From assembly GCA_937923405.1 (NCBI GenBank), contig CALDUY010000001.1, positions 161,900 to 225,899 of the forward strand: DNA of 64,000 nucleotides. Reading direction: 5' to 3'. Positions within the stretch are counted from its first letter, which is position 1. Every line of letters begins with the position of its first letter. A program made the position numbers and the translations under genes. The stretch comes from an uncultured Gemmataceae bacterium (GTDB lineage: Bacteria; Planctomycetota; Planctomycetia; Gemmatales; Gemmataceae). A model generated the notes under the pieces. That model had not been told where the DNA came from. It saw only the letters and a program-made list of their open reading frames with translations, and did no database searches. Shown here in pieces: positions 63,426 to 64,000 of this stretch.

Positions 63426-63935
63426 GTGGCCATCCCCCAGAAGCGAGCCGTGCTAGATGAAGTCCAAAGCAGTACAGTTCGACATCACTCTATCTGGACA
63501 AAGAGCGGATGAGAACCCGTGCAAATGTTGGTACTGGTGTTAGTGCTGATCTTGAACCAATTCCCCTGCCGATTGCGGGAGAGGATGCAAGTGAGGCGGT
63601 TCCGATTGAAAAGGTAGCAGTGCTTGACAGCGGGGCTCGGTGAGTATTTCACGTTCTGAGTGCATTCTGCCGTTCGTGCAATATGCACCATACAGCATCA
63701 ATATGTAAGCAGAAATTTTACTCAGTCAGAAGCAATTTCGACATTGGCAAGCATTCGCTAACCGACAAATTTTACCTAATTCGATTGGATTCACAGCAGT
63801 TTGCGGAAATACTTTCACCAGAGATCGAGGGGCTTAATCGCTCACTCGAGGGTGGAATTCAGGGCTACCGCACTATGAACAGCTGACGTGGTAATGGTTT
63901 AGGGCTATACCGAGGGGAACCAAGGAGATTCCCCG
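63426..63935. other. AT-richer intergenic region next to insertion sequence
   Basis: A 510-base stretch with visibly lower GC than the rest of the window, most marked at about 63680-63830. Frames of about 67-69 residues occur on both strands without clear ribosome binding sites or family resemblance. It lies between mcrC and the start of an ISAs1-type transposase and probably contains foreign sequence plus the left end of the insertion sequence, whose terminal repeat could not be located. Confidence 0.5.
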
Positions 63936-64000
63936 ATGCCGCTGCCGATCACCGAGGTGTTCGCCGACCTGCCCGGCCCCCGCCGCGAGCCGGAGAACAA
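63936..64000 (+). mobile_element. ISAs1-family transposase, 5' end only
   Basis: The window ends 65 bases into a reading frame beginning MPLPITEVFADLPGPRREPE, the characteristic start of ISAs1/H-repeat transposases (TEVFADLPDPRR). AAGGAG lies eight bases before the ATG. Third codon positions are almost all G or C, unlike the adjacent AT-richer DNA, which fits a mobile element with its own codon habits. The remainder lies beyond the window. Confidence 0.75.

Noticed and set aside
63683..63886. 67-residue frame in the AT-richer edge
   Set aside because: Possible small gene, but no ribosome binding site or recognisable family; left as unassigned sequence.

Overview
The window is a gene-dense stretch of a planctomycete chromosome, most likely from the Gemmataceae or a close relative. 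The evidence is a TIGR02996 repeat-companion domain on a leucine-rich-repeat protein, two TIGR03067-type proteins, a DUF1549/DUF1553 giant protein paired with a cytochrome c-WD40 protein, an MYxxVLMAALTT-type Cys-rich small protein, an extended-Tat ActB, and a tetrahydromethanopterin (H4MPT) C1 gene cluster. Family calls come from reading motifs; no database search was run. No rRNA, tRNA, CRISPR array or prophage was recognised.

Layout. 1-3890: class III fructose-1,6-bisphosphatase with a perfect -10 box six bases before its ATG, a second metallophosphoesterase, and RsgA. 4244-5693: two small proteins followed by hairpins. 5878-18709: an uninterrupted respiratory operon, alternative complex III (actABCDEF), a small membrane protein, SCO, then a caa3-type A2 cytochrome oxidase (coxB-cytochrome c fusion, coxA, coxC, coxD). 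Most of these genes overlap or abut. A MurQ-NagK fusion gene overlaps coxD and ends convergently with a YrdC-like/low-molecular-weight phosphatase fusion. 21904-27093 (minus): Gfo/Idh/MocA oxidoreductase, class A-like serine hydrolase, Uma2 protein, sugar epimerase-like TIM barrel and a phosphomannose-isomerase-like cupin.

27324-32125 (minus): a tightly overlapping H4MPT cluster (ATP-grasp protein, mch, RimK/MptN-like ligase, CitG-like protein, methyltransferase). Its first gene carries a 309-bp, frame-preserving block of GC-rich repeats. Facing it, 32202-36077 (plus) is a surface-glycan cluster (epimerase, HddC-like nucleotidyltransferase, glycosyltransferase, ABC-2 permease). 36337-43506 holds mixed housekeeping genes: LRR protein, RlmI-like methyltransferase, Uma2, CnoX-like thioredoxin-TPR, LolD-like ATPase, HEAT protein, pdxJ. 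43522-49203 (minus): a Pro/Glu-rich membrane protein and the DUF1549/DUF1553 plus cytochrome c-WD40 pair. 49415-53628 (plus): a GldA/GldF/GldG-like ABC operon.

54036-63425: beta-CASP RNase, class C beta-lactamase-like hydrolase, two TIGR03067-like proteins, a CxxC mini-protein, an orphan PfaD, a PstS-like lipoprotein next to a CobW GTPase, and an orphan McrC. The right edge turns AT-richer and then enters the start of an ISAs1-family transposase.

The most unusual observations are in the non-coding and repeat layer. Two copies of a 118/164-bp element share 26-bp imperfect terminal inverted repeats. A GC-rich palindromic repeat family has been absorbed into coding sequence at least once (ATP-grasp) and probably twice (ActE signal peptide). 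No complete new defence or biosynthetic system was identified. The strongest candidates for undescribed biology are the repeat-bearing ATP-grasp protein of the H4MPT cluster, the degenerate YrdC-phosphatase fusion, and the cupin/TIM-barrel/oxidoreductase sugar cluster.
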